DNA from: Whitmania pigra
Lineage: Eukaryota; Annelida; Clitellata; Hirudinida; Haemopidae
Length of the DNA stretch: 64,000 nt
Assembly: GCA_021613335.1 (NCBI GenBank)
Contig: JAJTWR010000231.1
Span: 2,874,001-2,938,000 of the forward strand
Direction: 5' to 3'
In this document: piece by piece, positions 44,791 through 64,000 of the stretch
Numbering within the stretch: position 1 is the first letter of the stretch
Layout of the letters: every line of letters starts with the position of its first letter
Position numbers and translations under genes: made by a program
The notes under the pieces: generated by a model
Told to the model about the DNA's origin: nothing
Seen by the model: the letters and a program-made list of their open reading frames with translations, nothing else
Databases searched by the model: none

Positions 44791-45204
44791 AGTTTTTTTG
44801 GTGGGGGTGTATTTATCTAGTTTATGCTCCATATCAGAAGTAATTTTTAATAACTTGGTGTTATGTTATTTTAAAAAATTTATTATAGATTGCACAGTCA
44901 AATGAAGGAGAAATGGAAGAATTAGACCATTTACTTGAAAACGCTGAACCTCAAAAAAAGGAAGAAAAGGGAACAGAGTATAGCAGGCTGTTGTCAATCA
45001 GCGGTACTCGATTTATTGCCAGGACTCGAAATCTTCGTATATTTCACAAAAAATTAACATGTATTAAAGATGCTTCATATAAGATGGGATTGGAATCGAT
45101 TTCAGAAACACTGGATGCAAAATTTCAGGCCACAGTATCTACTCTCTACGCAATATTATGTCCTATATCAGAATGGACCGCCACCTATCTGAAAATTACG
45201 TAAT

Positions 45205-45238
45205 GTGGACCCCGGCCAAAAAAGTTTGAGTACCCCTG
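45205..45238 (-). mobile_element. Terminal sequence of a second hAT type
   Basis: On the minus strand it begins CAGGGGTACTCAAACTTTTT followed by TGGCCGGGGTCCAC, the classic terminal sequence of Charlie-type hAT elements. The other end is not seen. The 96-codon plus-strand frame at 44913-45203 lies next to it and may be transposon-derived, but I do not recognise it. Confidence 0.5.
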
Positions 45239-45360
45239 GCGTAGAGGGTTGCGTGCCTGCGAACGACGGTGAAAGCAACAGTCGTTACGTGTCGTGTTCG
45301 CAACCCAGCTCGCACCGCCAGGGAGCGCCCTGGGGTAGGGGAACTTAATCGACCTACCAT
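45239..45360 (+). mobile_element. tRNA-derived SINE (family 2)
   Basis: GCGTAGAGGGTTGCGTGCCT (A-box region), then GTGTTCGCAACCCAGC (B-box), then the family body. It abuts the hAT terminus at 45238. Confidence 0.7.
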
Positions 45361-45902
45361 TTATATGTAATGAGGGCACTTTGCAGATATAATGAAACAG
45401 CAACCATGGGACCAAATTTCCCATGAAATTGATATTTTCAAGCAGAAAAAATCGCTTATTAGAATCGTTTATTAATATAACACAAATGATGTAGCCACAC
45501 TAATCACGAGATAAGCAATTTCACAAATGCAATGAAACTGTTCCTCTTGTGAACCATGAATAATCAACTATTAAACAAAATAATTCCACTACCATTAATT
45601 AATGGGACAGAATCAAAAGGTGTAGGCACTAAAGCAACACTCTGCATGATCTTCTAAATTTCACAACAATGGCCAAGTTTATGGGAGGAATGACAAAAAA
45701 GCAACAACATTTGGCAGTAGCTTGGTTATCATCACTAGAACAAGCAGTTAACTCTTAAAGCAGCTGCTCCTTCAATTTAATACTTTGTTGGCAACCACTA
45801 TTTATTGCACGCATTTAGAAACTTTGTTGAATTTGAAAAATTTTCTTAATTAACAGACAAGATAATTGTGCCAAAATGTCAATAATCCCAACAGCCTTCA
45901 AT
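45361..45902. other. No gene recognised
   Basis: AT-rich DNA with no open frame that I can support. Confidence 0.5.
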
Positions 45903-46106
45903 TCAAATTTCAACCCCTTCTTTCTGAAGGAACCACAAACAGACAGACAAGTAATCAACTTCATGAAATTTAGCAAGTTCCTCCATCTTCTCATTATCAA
46001 GATGTCTGACACCACTCTTGTAGAGATCTTCAAATGATTCTTTAAATTTCTTTTGTGCACTCTTGATCTCTACTTTGGATTCTGAAAAATGAGTTTGAGT
46101 TTCCAT
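45903..46106 (-). CDS. Hypothetical small ORF or exon
   Basis: A 67-residue minus-strand frame, METQTHFSESKVEIKSAQKK to FLQKEGVEI and stop, charged and helix-like. An acceptor-like CATTTTTCAG lies inside it, so residues from ESKVEIK on could be a last exon. Its phase does not fit the last exon of the R2-like gene upstream, so I do not join them. No family is recognised. Confidence 0.2.
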   Translation of the reverse strand: METQTHFSESKVEIKSAQKKFKESFEDLYKSGVRHLDNEKMEELAKFHEVDYLSVCLWFLQKEGVEI

Positions 46107-46423
46107 CGCATATTAGTGCAATTCTGATGAATTCTCTGAATTAACATTTCTGCAGTTAAACAGCTAAATAAATGACTTAATGATCTAACCCTTTTTATAT
46201 TTTTTTCTATGGAGATGCATAGATTCAAAATTTTCAACCTGTATTAAAATAAAAAGATTTTAAAGCTCTTCTTCATATAATCTTAATGCAAGCTAGCACA
46301 TTCCAGAAGAGATGGGAGCTTCATAAGTAAGACTTTTAAGAACAAAATTCAATTCAATTGTACTACTAGTAAGCCAGCCACACAACATCAAGCCTAAAGT
46401 TGAATCAAGATCACTTAACAAAC

Positions 46424-48323
46424 CTTGGAATATCCTAATTTCTCCAACAGTCGATTTGCTGCTGCAGCAGCATAACTGTTTATAACATAACCTGGAAAGG
46501 TCTGGCCCAACAGACTCCTTTCCCAATAGGAGTGTATCTCAACAGCCTCTTGAACCAGGCTATGAACTATGGACTCCTCAGGTTTGTCGCAGTAAGTGAA
46601 AAGTTCACAGGTAAATTCAACACTGAAATCCTGCATTGAAATTCAAACATTGTATCAATACCAATGGAGGTTCAGACAAACACATTACTAAATAGTGCAC
46701 CAAAATATTGTTGTGAATCATTATTAATTACATTAACTACATATTAATATATGTAATACTATTAATTACATTATTTTGTGATGAAATAAAACAAATCCCA
46801 CAATATTAGGAGTTAAATTCAATTAAAAATATAGAATCATTATCATAATTATAAACTTTCATAATCTGTTATTATAAAGTTAGTAATATAAACCATAGAA
46901 GCAACTCGATCACATGACATCTGCAATCATCACAAACACAATGGAAAATAAAACATGGCGACAATATAGAAATGACAAGAGAATAAAACCTGTATATGTA
47001 CCTTGTCCCTAGAAATCAGTTCAAAGCTGTTCCTTAACCCTTTCAAGACATTTCTTTCTTCACAAGCATCCTTGACAACAGATAAGATAGAAGTAAAAAT
47101 TTCTTCTGAAACAGCCAGGGCCACAAGGCGGAGATTCATTGGCAATTTTTCATTTTGGACCCACTCCCACGACCAAGCTGGTAGATCAATTGCCCCACGA
47201 GAGTATTATACATCGTTTATCTCCCTTAAAAAGCAATGATGTGACATTCGAAACACAAATAAGCAAACAACATGAAAATTTCCCAATTATAAATTTATTT
47301 GCAAGAACATGAGAATCTTTTATAAAGATAACAGTCACCACAGTCATTTGTCACATGATTTCCTCAACCTTTAAACACCACTTAAAGTACTTTTCCAATG
47401 CACAAAATGTGTAATGATAATATGGTCTTGACAAGATGATAATTTAATACTAACGGTTCATTGGGATCGTCAAATGCATCAATGAGGCGACTGTACATCT
47501 CAAGGTGGATGTTCTTCATGGCAGCTTTATGGCAGAAAAAAAACCTCGTTTCATGAGAGTTGACATCCTTGAGAAAATCATGAAATTGCATTAACATTGT
47601 TTTCATTATACAACTATTTTTTAGACCACAACATCCTTTGCCAAAAGTAATGGCCTACAACAAATCATTCCAACATTGACTTGGGCATAATTTAAACCTA
47701 GAAATAAATAATTCTGGCCAATCAATAAATTAATAAATCAATAATCTCCGGACAATATAATAAATCTCATTTTCTATTATGGAAAGTTATACAAGAAAAT
47801 GAAACAATACTTTGACCAACCAAATCTCCTTTGAGAACTTTTTCATTGGTTGTAAGGAATGCAATTGTTTTTAAAACAATTGTCTTTAGTGCCTGATCAA
47901 GATGATTCCAATCAGATGAGTCACCTGCTACGTTGACCATATCTGGAATCCAATAAGCACTTGTTGCTCTCTTGTAGATTCCCCACAGTAGCGGAACAGA
48001 AGACACTTTCGAGATTTTGAGGAGAAACTAACAATAAAACACATTAATGAATAAGAGCAAATTGCAAGAGGGTAATTTGAAGAGGCTACAAATTATTTTA
48101 ATAACAAATTACTACTTTAAAATGCCTAAAACTTAACTAATTTATGAAGTATCAATTATCAAGAACGGCAAAGTGCTGCTTTAACAACAGTGGCATGACC
48201 CTGCACTTATTGAACATAAACTGTTAAAACACCTCAATCTAGATAATTATTATTAGTATTATCATTATTATAACATCATACCGCTTGTGCGTCATCTTCA
48301 CGATCTGGAAGATTCAATTCCAT
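46424..48323 (-). pseudogene. Degenerate ribonucleotide reductase small-subunit (R2) relative
   Basis: Minus-strand exons: 48323-48282 (MELNLPDREDDAQA), 48027 to about 47817, about 47635 to 47455, 47224-47002, 46630-46424. The match to R2 is residue by residue: PLLWGIYKRATSAYWIPDMV, IHLEMYSRLIDAF, LVALAVSEEIFTSI, FELISRDK, and SYAAAAANRLLEKLGYSK. R2 houses the diiron-tyrosyl radical used to make deoxynucleotides. Here the ligand Glu in AMENIH is Lys (AMKNIH), and SRDEGLH is SRDKDFS, losing a Glu and a His ligand. The first Asp ligand appears to be Glu. The radical Tyr (EMYS) and one Glu ligand remain. An in-frame TAA sits at 47206-47208 in exon 4 and the junction of exons 2 and 3 is unclear. 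The C-terminal peptide that docks on the large subunit was not found. Best read as a pseudogene or an extremely diverged, non-catalytic relative. Confidence 0.7.
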
Positions 48324-50515
48324 ATTAACAAACCCACAACTCGTCTAGACAGCAAAAGTGCCAACTCACAAGACGCCAAAATGGTTGAGTCATCCGAGAT
48401 GAGTACGAAAACAAAAAGTAATTTTAAATTTAATGAATAAAATAAAATAATTATATATTATAAAGTATGAAAATGTTGTGTATATACATTTATATCAAAT
48501 GGCATACAAAATAAATTTATTCACAGTGTGAGTTCTTTTGTTTACCACAAAATTCGTTATACAGAAAATAGCCACTAATTCTAAACTTTATCAGATTACA
48601 GGACCATGTGCCCAGATTCAAAACTCTGATGAAATGCACATCATTTTTATTGTTATTATCTCATCAATTGAACCACTAACGGGTCATGGAGAATTTATCG
48701 CCGGAACATTTATCTTGGAAAATTCTGCTAGACTTCGGACAAAAGAAATTTCAAAAGTGCCTGAGGCAAAGAATGTTCATAATCGATTACACTGTTAACC
48801 TAAATGGTTGTTTTGATATCTAATCATCCAAGTTTTAAATAAATGGTATCAATCAAGTATTAAAGGAGAATGTACGCACCTACTAAGGAGAAACATCTTG
48901 TATTTACTCACAAGATTGAAACCAGTACCGGGACCGATCCTGTGCATTTTGTAGCCCTAAGCAGAATTATTTGCGAACCTCACTTGCTATGGTAATAGTA
49001 AAGTGGGGGAAATGGGGTAAAACGGGCCGCTTAAGGAAAAATTTGTTTTACAACATGTGAAGATTAAAAAATTGTAAAATGTGGACTTGTACAGTGGAAA
49101 AGTATAGTGCAGACTAACATGCGTTTAGTGTTATTATCAAACAAGTAACTACAAGCGCTGCGAACAAATAGAGCAATTTTATCGATTTACCTGTAACGAC
49201 GATTACGACAAAAAGTATGTAAACAAATTTAATTATCGAGTCAACTATTATTTATTTTCACAATCGACCATCAGCTCATTAGTCTCAAGCTGGTTTCAGG
49301 TTGTTCGCTTTTTAATGTGTTTTTACCAATTGCCCATTTTATCCGAATAGCTCGTTTTATCCCATTTTCCTTTATCATCCCAAACCTTAAGCTGAGTACA
49401 AACTAACAATTTCATGTTTTTATTGTTTACCTAGCGTAGCGCGACGGCACAAGCCTAAGGGGCGCAAAATTGACATTAGGAGAGGGTGCTAAATTATCAA
49501 AATTGAATACCAAATTATTAATGCTAAAATGGGGGCGCCAAATTATCAGTTTCGCCTCGAGCGATGAAACTCTTAGCTTATCTGTGTACTTTTCAATATA
49601 ATAACCCAAATATTCTCATATGCTAAACATAATAACAGTTTAAAAATTAAAATTTCTACAAAAGATACTAGGCTGAATTTACATGTGTTTATAAGTTTTA
49701 AAAAAATCCAGAATATGGTCCTAGAAGAAAGAACCACCTCAAATTAATTAGATAACTGAATAAACTGTATATTATGCTTATTTCAGTTAGGACGTTTCAG
49801 CTAGAGTTTGAGTTGCAGTCAGTGCTTTCCACTTATATTTAACTCAATTGTCTTTCCAGTTACAGCTACTGAACACGACTTTTCCTTTTTACAATCGTTT
49901 AGTTATGTGGTTACTTTATCAACCATAATATACAGTCGGTGGCTTCGAATGGCAGACCCATGCAAGAAAATCAAAATGGGCCCCTTCAAGTATATATGTA
50001 CAATATTGTGTTACAATTCATACAGGGGCCCGTGGCTACTGTGTATGGGAGCCTGAAATTTCAGTCGGCGACCCTGGCTATAGATGCCGTCTGCGCAACT
50101 TTCTTGCAATTCTGATTCATTTAATTTATTATTTTATCTTTCTCTAGAGTCCACTACAATTTTCTACAAATTTGTTGCTTTTGAGGTTTCCGTTAAATAT
50201 TAAAAACTTATAATTTTGATTTGATCAACGCAAAGTATTAAATAAATAAAAATTAAAATGTAAATTTCTAATTTTTCAGGTTTTGACTCTATGTCCCCGC
50301 AGTTGCCCCAGTCACGCCATTTTAGATTTTGCTGAAATTTGTCATAGTTATTAACATAGATGTACATAGTACATTAAAAAAAATTAAGTTTTAGACTTTT
50401 TGGTCAATTTGCATCAGAAATATGGGTCGCTGAACTTTGATAAAATGTCAACAACTCGCGATGTTTGAGAGGCTGTTAAGTTTGGTTCTAGAGCATGCGT
50501 TATTAAAAAGTTATC
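48324..50515. other. No gene recognised
   Basis: AT-rich intergenic DNA. The frames at 48538-48798 and 49427-49609 show no domain. The stretch at about 49430-49565 (GGCGCAAAATTGACATTAGG, GGGGGCGCCAAATTATCAG) has a more GC-rich, repeat-like look but no terminal repeats that I can define. Confidence 0.4.
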
Positions 50516-50580
50516 AGTCGTTATGAGTCGTGTTCGCAACCCAGCCTGCACCGCCAGGTACCCTCGGCTGAGTAAGAGAA
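50516..50580 (+). mobile_element. tRNA-derived SINE fragment (family 2)
   Basis: GTCGTGTTCGCAACCCAGCC (B-box part) and CACCGCCAGGTACCC match the copy at 45239-45360. Confidence 0.6.
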
Positions 50581-50589
50581 AATTCGCCA

Positions 50590-52150
50590 TTACAAAATAG
50601 TGAGGGGGAAAGAGCTGATTCAATATACACGACTTAGCATTGAGATTGAAAATCTTGAATTAGAATTGAGTGCATGAGAGTAAGACTGAGCCAATACACG
50701 TTGCACTGACGAATTCTAGAGAGGCGAAGACTAGGTCTTGAAGCAAGAGATATGAAATCGCCGATTTTGGAACCCAAGGTTTTTTGATAGATTTTTGGAT
50801 AGGCAAATAGGCCATTATTAGGGTAACATGAATAAAGGTTATTGTGAGCATAATTTGATAAAGTAATGTTCTCACAACACACTTTTATAAGTTTTCATAG
50901 ATATCACTTTTAGATTAACATAATGCGAGTAGTTATAAGGATTCTTGTTTGGTTCGAGTTCTTTTAAATGTTGGGTTTTAGTTAGGTTCTTTCGAATTGG
51001 GTTCCGGTTCTTTCCAATCTCTACTTGTACTTATTCCTTCCGATGTTTAAAAAAAAAATATTTAGTAGAGAAAACTCCAGAGTCGAAAATGTAAATGATA
51101 AGGGACTTTTTATTATATTATATTAAATTATTTTTTAATTCTGTAATTTTTGAACGTTTAAAGATAATTAGAGGAATCTGTTGTCGGAGGGTTTTTTTTC
51201 CTTGAGAATCACATGAAAAAGGTGACGATTGAAAGGGAAGCAACGGTTCCTGGAGCAGACGATTTTATCAACAGTGACCTTTCGGTCGTAAATTACTTAA
51301 GATTCATAATTCACTTGGAAGCGATTATTATTTGTCAACCTCTGTGATTGCTTCACGAATTGGATAAATTATCGGCTCACTTGAGTTGTTAATTTGTTGA
51401 TTGTTATTTATTGCTGTTTATGTGCAAATGATAGGATTATTTGTTTAACCGACTGCTTATTATTGTAGTTATTTTAAACCAAAAGTAATTAAATCAACAA
51501 AACCAATATTATTATTGCTATTAAAAGCAAATGATGTTTGATTTAATTATATAATTATTATTATTTTGTTGAGATAAATAATTTGTTTGTTTATAAGTAG
51601 GCTATTAATTTTCATTACGAAATAATTATGACAAGTAATGAATAATTACAGGCACTAATTAATTAAACCGACCTATTGTGACATTAAGAGAGAATGTTGC
51701 TTGAAAGAAACATCGACTTCATAAACACAACGAGAGTTTCTTCTTTTTTCTGAAACTGTTTCACGAATATTTCTGCAATTGTTTTATTGCCCCTATAGAA
51801 ATGATCTATTCACTTTTAAGCTCTCAGAGCAGAACAATGAGCGAAAAATATTTTCGCGTGCCAGGAAAAATAACATTTCCAGCATTTTATTGGGTGCCGA
51901 GTGATTTAAAATAATTAGTTTAATTACCTTGTTATTATTTAAAAGAATTGACTAGATTATTTTTAACTCTGTTGTGTGACATGTTACCTAATTATTTAAA
52001 AGTGTTTTTAAAAGTTATCTTCTATAGCTGACGATTAACAACTTTCTTGGAACGACGTTTATCAAATCATACACAACAATGTTTCAGCTGTTATAAAGTG
52101 CCTAGATTTGAAAAGTTAGAGATAGCGCTTTGGCGATCACATTTTTTGCA
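50590..52150. other. No gene recognised
   Basis: AT-rich non-coding DNA without a supported feature. Confidence 0.5.
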
Positions 52151-52157
52151 GCAGAGG

Positions 52158-52374
52158 CAATAATAATAATTAATTATAATAATAATAATAATGATGATGA
52201 TAATAATATTAATGATAATAATAATAATTATAATAATAATAATAATGATGATAATAGTAATAATGATGATAATAATAATAATAACAATAACAACATCAAC
52301 AAAAACAACAACAATAAAAATAATATAATAATAATAATAATAATAACAATAATAATAATAATAATAATAATATT
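52158..52374. repeat. Compound AAT/GAT microsatellite
   Basis: A purine-biased run of AAT units interspersed with GAT and AAC units. Long frames on both strands here are translations of the repeat. Confidence 0.95.
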
Positions 52375-52629
52375 TAAGGATGATAGATTGCGATGGTGAT
52401 AAAGACAATAATCAAAAAGAGTTGATAATAGCCCTCCAGTGCAAGATGAAAGTTGATAAATTCATATTATGTAACCACTATTCTAGCACCGCACATTGGT
52501 TTAGCTTTAAAATGTTGATAAAAACTGCCACATAGTCCAACAGCTATCTTTGAGAACAGAGAAGTTAAATAATTCATGACGAGTTGTCACTATTGTGATT
52601 ATTCATTCTTTATTTAATAATTATATTGT

Positions 52630-52741
52630 CATCATTATCATCACCGTCATAGCCGTCGTCATCGTCATCATAATCATCGTAATCTTCACATTCATCATTA
52701 TTCTGACGACGACGACGACGATGATGATGATGGTGATGATC
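52630..52741. repeat. Imperfect ATC/GTC/GAC trinucleotide repeat
   Basis: Runs of ATCATCATC-type, GTCATCGTCATC-type and GACGACGACGACGA units that change register. The minus-strand frame over it encodes only His/Arg/Asp runs. Confidence 0.9.
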
Positions 52742-52799
52742 AAAATTCAATTTTGATGGTGATTCAGAGTTATCGAATTGTTTGAAAATCACGCAATTG

Positions 52800-55242
52800 G
52801 AAATCTTTTTCACTCCTTGGAAGGAGTTTTTCAGATAAAAAAGCCATCAATAGAACTGAGCATTTGTGTTTTCTCTGTTTTTTTCATCGACCTGTCACAA
52901 TTGCCTCGTGACCAATTCATCATGCAATATGCTCAATACATCATCTCATATTAGTAATACATGACTCTGTGTCACACATGGTCATGAAACATCACGTCAG
53001 AGTCACATCATAAGCAGCTACATCATATGAAGCGACATTATTTTCTTGTCAACGAACGAAGTCTCCAAGGAGATTATAAAATTAATTCTTAATAATTCCT
53101 ATTCTAAAATAATAAAACATTTGCCCTCAATCTGCTCAATTTGCTTTTATTTCTCATTTAATCTCTCGCAAGTTAATCTTGAAACTTGAAGTCACTGGCT
53201 CGTGTCTGAGTTAAGTTCAAAGTGTACGAAGAATAACGAAGGCTCGTATCACGTGTGCTCATCATTCACTTCCTAAGGTTATTTCTCTTTGCCCGTCAAT
53301 GCCAGTTCATTCCTTTATTCACCATTCCTCATTTCACTCCTGAGAACTCTCGAACCGTTCGTCTGCTCATGAATTTTCAATCCTTTCAATTTTCATCCCC
53401 AGCAACCATCCACCATTCATTTCCACTCACCTCCGTCCATCTCTTCCATTCATTCCATGTTTAGTTTATAAACTATCTCTTCATAGGGACTTTCCACTTT
53501 CACCGTTAAAGATTCTGAACATTTTTGAAGTAAAGATTTGAACGTAGATGGGATTGATAAAGTTGCCAAGTCGGATTGACGAGGTGAATTTGGATTTGAA
53601 TCACTGATCACGGAAATATGAAAACAACTTTAACTTCCTGGTTAGAATTTATTTGAGCAGTTTATCGAAAACGATTATTTAATAATTTATTTTGACTAAT
53701 CTTAAACTTTTTTTTCCTTTTTATTATTGAAACACAAAACAAGACATTAAACTTAATGAGTATTATTAAATTTTAGATTTGATAACGTTTTTTAATGTGT
53801 TCTAATGTTTGGCGTTCAAATTGCTGTTAAATATTGTTAATGTTACGTTATTAATATTATTGATACAAAAGTTATAATTAATACTACTTTAAAATTATAC
53901 ATTATTATAAACATTATGGGGCATTCACAATTTCTTCATGCTGTGATTTCAATTAAAAAGACTAAAAATTTGTGTTCACAAATAGAAAATAATGTTCAAA
54001 TATCGATGTTATTCACATTTTAAAAATTTGATTGTCCTAAAATTGTCCGAAATTTTTATTTAAAAAATTCACTTCCTAGAAAAGGCTTCACGGTTTGAGA
54101 CCTCATTTAGGTACCACTTCCGCACAGATTTCTCAAGAGAGTCAGCTGGATTTCAATGAAATTATTTAAATGCTAACTTGTCGCTCGACTTATTGCAAAT
54201 TAACGGCTGACTAAAATATGTCACCAAATATGTATGTGTCAACGTGTTATTGACTTTGCGATGTTTGCAACACAAGATTAACTTAAACCTAAAGCAATCT
54301 AATATTATGTTTTTTCTTAATCAATCGAAAATCAGCCTCTAGCGACATTTGACTTTCAAATCGATGCCTGAGTCGTGGGAAACCTTTCCCATTTCCTTTC
54401 ATGAAACACTCGAGTTGCAGCTTTGACGTCTTCAGACAGAGTTCAGATGTTTGAAGAGAATTCAAGGCTACAACCCTGTCATAACCATGCTCGATGCTAT
54501 TGTTAACAGCTCCGTTACAGTAACAAAAAAAAAAAGAATTGAATGAAAGTACAAATTAGGGTAACTGGAACGTGCTCCGAATAAACTTTTGAACGTTATC
54601 GATGATTTTTTTAAACTAATCGCCCGTATGGATGTTGCCTTCTCATTCATTGTGCATCATCACCAAGATTCATACATCTGCAGTTACAGAACTGTTATCA
54701 TTACTTCTAAATAAACATATCTGTTGCGACAACCTCGATCCTTCGACATGTTTCCAGGTAAAGACAGGTTTCGGATTCTGAGACTTTCTGGAAATGAGTT
54801 CTCGTGTGGAATTTTATTCCCGCTTCGTTGTTTGTTTATTCAAGTGTGCAGAGCTTCGTAACCGCTGTCAGGATTTCCAGTTTAATTGTTTTCCTAGACT
54901 CAGGGACAAAAGTTTATTGTCTGCAGTTAAACGCCGGTGACTTTTTGTGAGGCAAAATCGTTCGAGTTTAACAAGCTTTAGTTTCGAATAATATTTCAAG
55001 GCAATTAAAATGATAATTCACAAAATATTTATGAAAAGCTGAACAAAAAGGCAGCTTTTGAAATTTTTTTCTCAAAATTTCCTTTGAGCCAGGTATTTAG
55101 AAGCATTAGAGATTTAAGACTTTTATATTCAAAATCATGTAATTACTTTATGTGCTTTGTGTAGAAGTCTTATCATGAAATGTTACACATTTAACGACAG
55201 AATAATAAATTTTCCAGACATATCTCAGAGAATGCTGAAAGG
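52800..55242. other. L1-like gene upstream region, no other gene recognised
   Basis: Non-coding DNA upstream of the signal-peptide exon of the adhesion gene. It may hold a promoter and non-coding 5' exons. No repeat or domain is recognised. Confidence 0.45.
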
Positions 55243-63077
<7,835 letters not shown>

Positions 63078-63349
63078 GTTTTTTTAGTATTTATCTGTAA
63101 AAAAAAATATATTAGCTTTTTTTCTGCAAATTTATTATTCATCAAAATAAAAGAAACAAAGCAAACAACAAAACCAACAGGCGGATTACTAAAGAACTCA
63201 TGGATCAGGCTTAAGGAAGCGCAAGCTTCCGCTGGCAAGCTGACCCAGAAATATAAATTAATTGAAAGAATAATAATAAACCTGTCAAATAAACAATTAA
63301 TCAAGAATACCATATATGCTGGTATAGTCTAGGTTCGTATCATGTTATT

Positions 63350-64000
63350 GAAAAGAGCTTGAGAGTGGTTTTGGAAAAAGATGGACTATATTTATGGGTA
63401 TGACGGAGGGAGTACTCAAGGTTTGGTTGACATTTGCAGACATAAGACCTAAAAATTTATCTGGAATGTCATTCATATTATAAGAGATCATAAAAGGGCA
63501 GTTTGAAGACTGTATTTTTTGAAAATTTAATAAATTGTTATTGATAAAAGTCGAATTTGTGTGAGATGAAATTGGCAGTAGAAATGTTACACGAATGAAA
63601 AGCTTTTCAAGTATTTATCAAGTATAATACTAAGATAACGAAAGTTAGTTAAGATCAATATTATTTATGGAAGGGGAGAATCATAAAATATGGCCTTTTT
63701 GGAGAATGAAAAATAATGAAATTGGATTTGGCTATGTTAAGTGAAAGTTGATTAGCAATGACCAAGTTATTGATGTTGTAGAGTTGTTTAAAGATTGAAT
63801 AAGAGTATTAATGTTGTCACCAGACAATGTCATCAGCATATAATAATATGCTTCTAAGACCATAATATTCAAGTTTAGAAAATAGAATATGGTGATTCAC
63901 AGAATCAAAAGCCTTTTTTAGATCAAGGAAAGAGGCAATGAGAACTTCTCCAGAATCTATAGCATTAGAAATATCAGACTGGAGTATGTAAAAGAGTCAT
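63350..64000 (-). mobile_element. CR1-like LINE fragment with internal deletion, in the L1-like gene
   Basis: Minus strand near the right edge reads LLHILQSDISNAIDSGEVLI, FLDLKKAFDSVNHHILFSKL and EYYGLRS, then jumps directly to ILLYADDIV. The RT block between the first catalytic Asp motif and YADD (normally about 80-100 residues) is missing. It continues beyond the window. Confidence 0.75.

Noticed and set aside
47167..47224. Alternative acceptor CTACCAG to skip the in-frame stop in the R2-like gene
   Set aside because: It begins in a phase that does not match either possible donor of the preceding exon, so it does not rescue the frame.
52091..52408. Long open frames on both strands (poly-Ile/Tyr and poly-Asn/Asp)
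   Set aside because: They are translations of the AAT/GAT microsatellite.

Overview
This is a metazoan nuclear sequence. It is AT-rich, its genes have many short GT-AG introns, and it carries CR1/Jockey-like and I-like LINEs, tRNA-derived SINEs and hAT DNA transposons, but no bacterial-style operons. The gene set (IQGAP, thymine DNA glycosylase, monoglyceride lipase, L1/neuroglian-type cell-adhesion protein, TRIP12-like HECT proteins) fits an invertebrate bilaterian. A lophotrochozoan such as an annelid or leech is plausible, but that is inference.

Layout. 1-5.7 kb is a nest of retrotransposon fragments on the minus strand. 7.36-9.92 kb (minus) is an intronless TRIP12-like HECT gene whose 5' part has been broken by a tiny retroposed insertion. 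11.2-13.7 kb is repeat-rich: a tRNA-SINE, a rearranged copy of a lipase exon, a LINE 3' end, and a fibrinogen-domain exon split by a 929-bp hAT element with a perfect 8-bp target duplication. 14.2-17.3 kb (minus) is a complete 8-exon monoglyceride lipase. 18.9-31.7 kb (plus) is a complete 42-exon IQGAP. 33.3-38.2 kb (plus) is a complete 10-exon thymine DNA glycosylase with an altered catalytic motif. 41.26-43.77 kb (plus) is a second intronless TRIP12-like HECT gene. 46.4-48.3 kb (minus) is a degenerate ribonucleotide reductase small-subunit relative. 48.3-55.2 kb looks gene-free and repeat-bearing. 55.24 kb to the right edge is the 5' part of an L1CAM/neuroglian-like gene, which runs off the window.

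Exon models were built by hand from homology and splice phase. For the IQGAP, glycosylase, lipase and L1 models, every intron phase closes. The genes do not look like a functional cluster. The most unusual signals are the Asn-to-Cys change in the glycosylase active site; the R2 relative with lost metal ligands and an in-frame stop; three GC-AG introns and a duplicated acceptor in IQGAP; and roughly 50-bp hairpin-tail insertions with perfect target duplications that match the 3' ends of local LINEs and a SINE.
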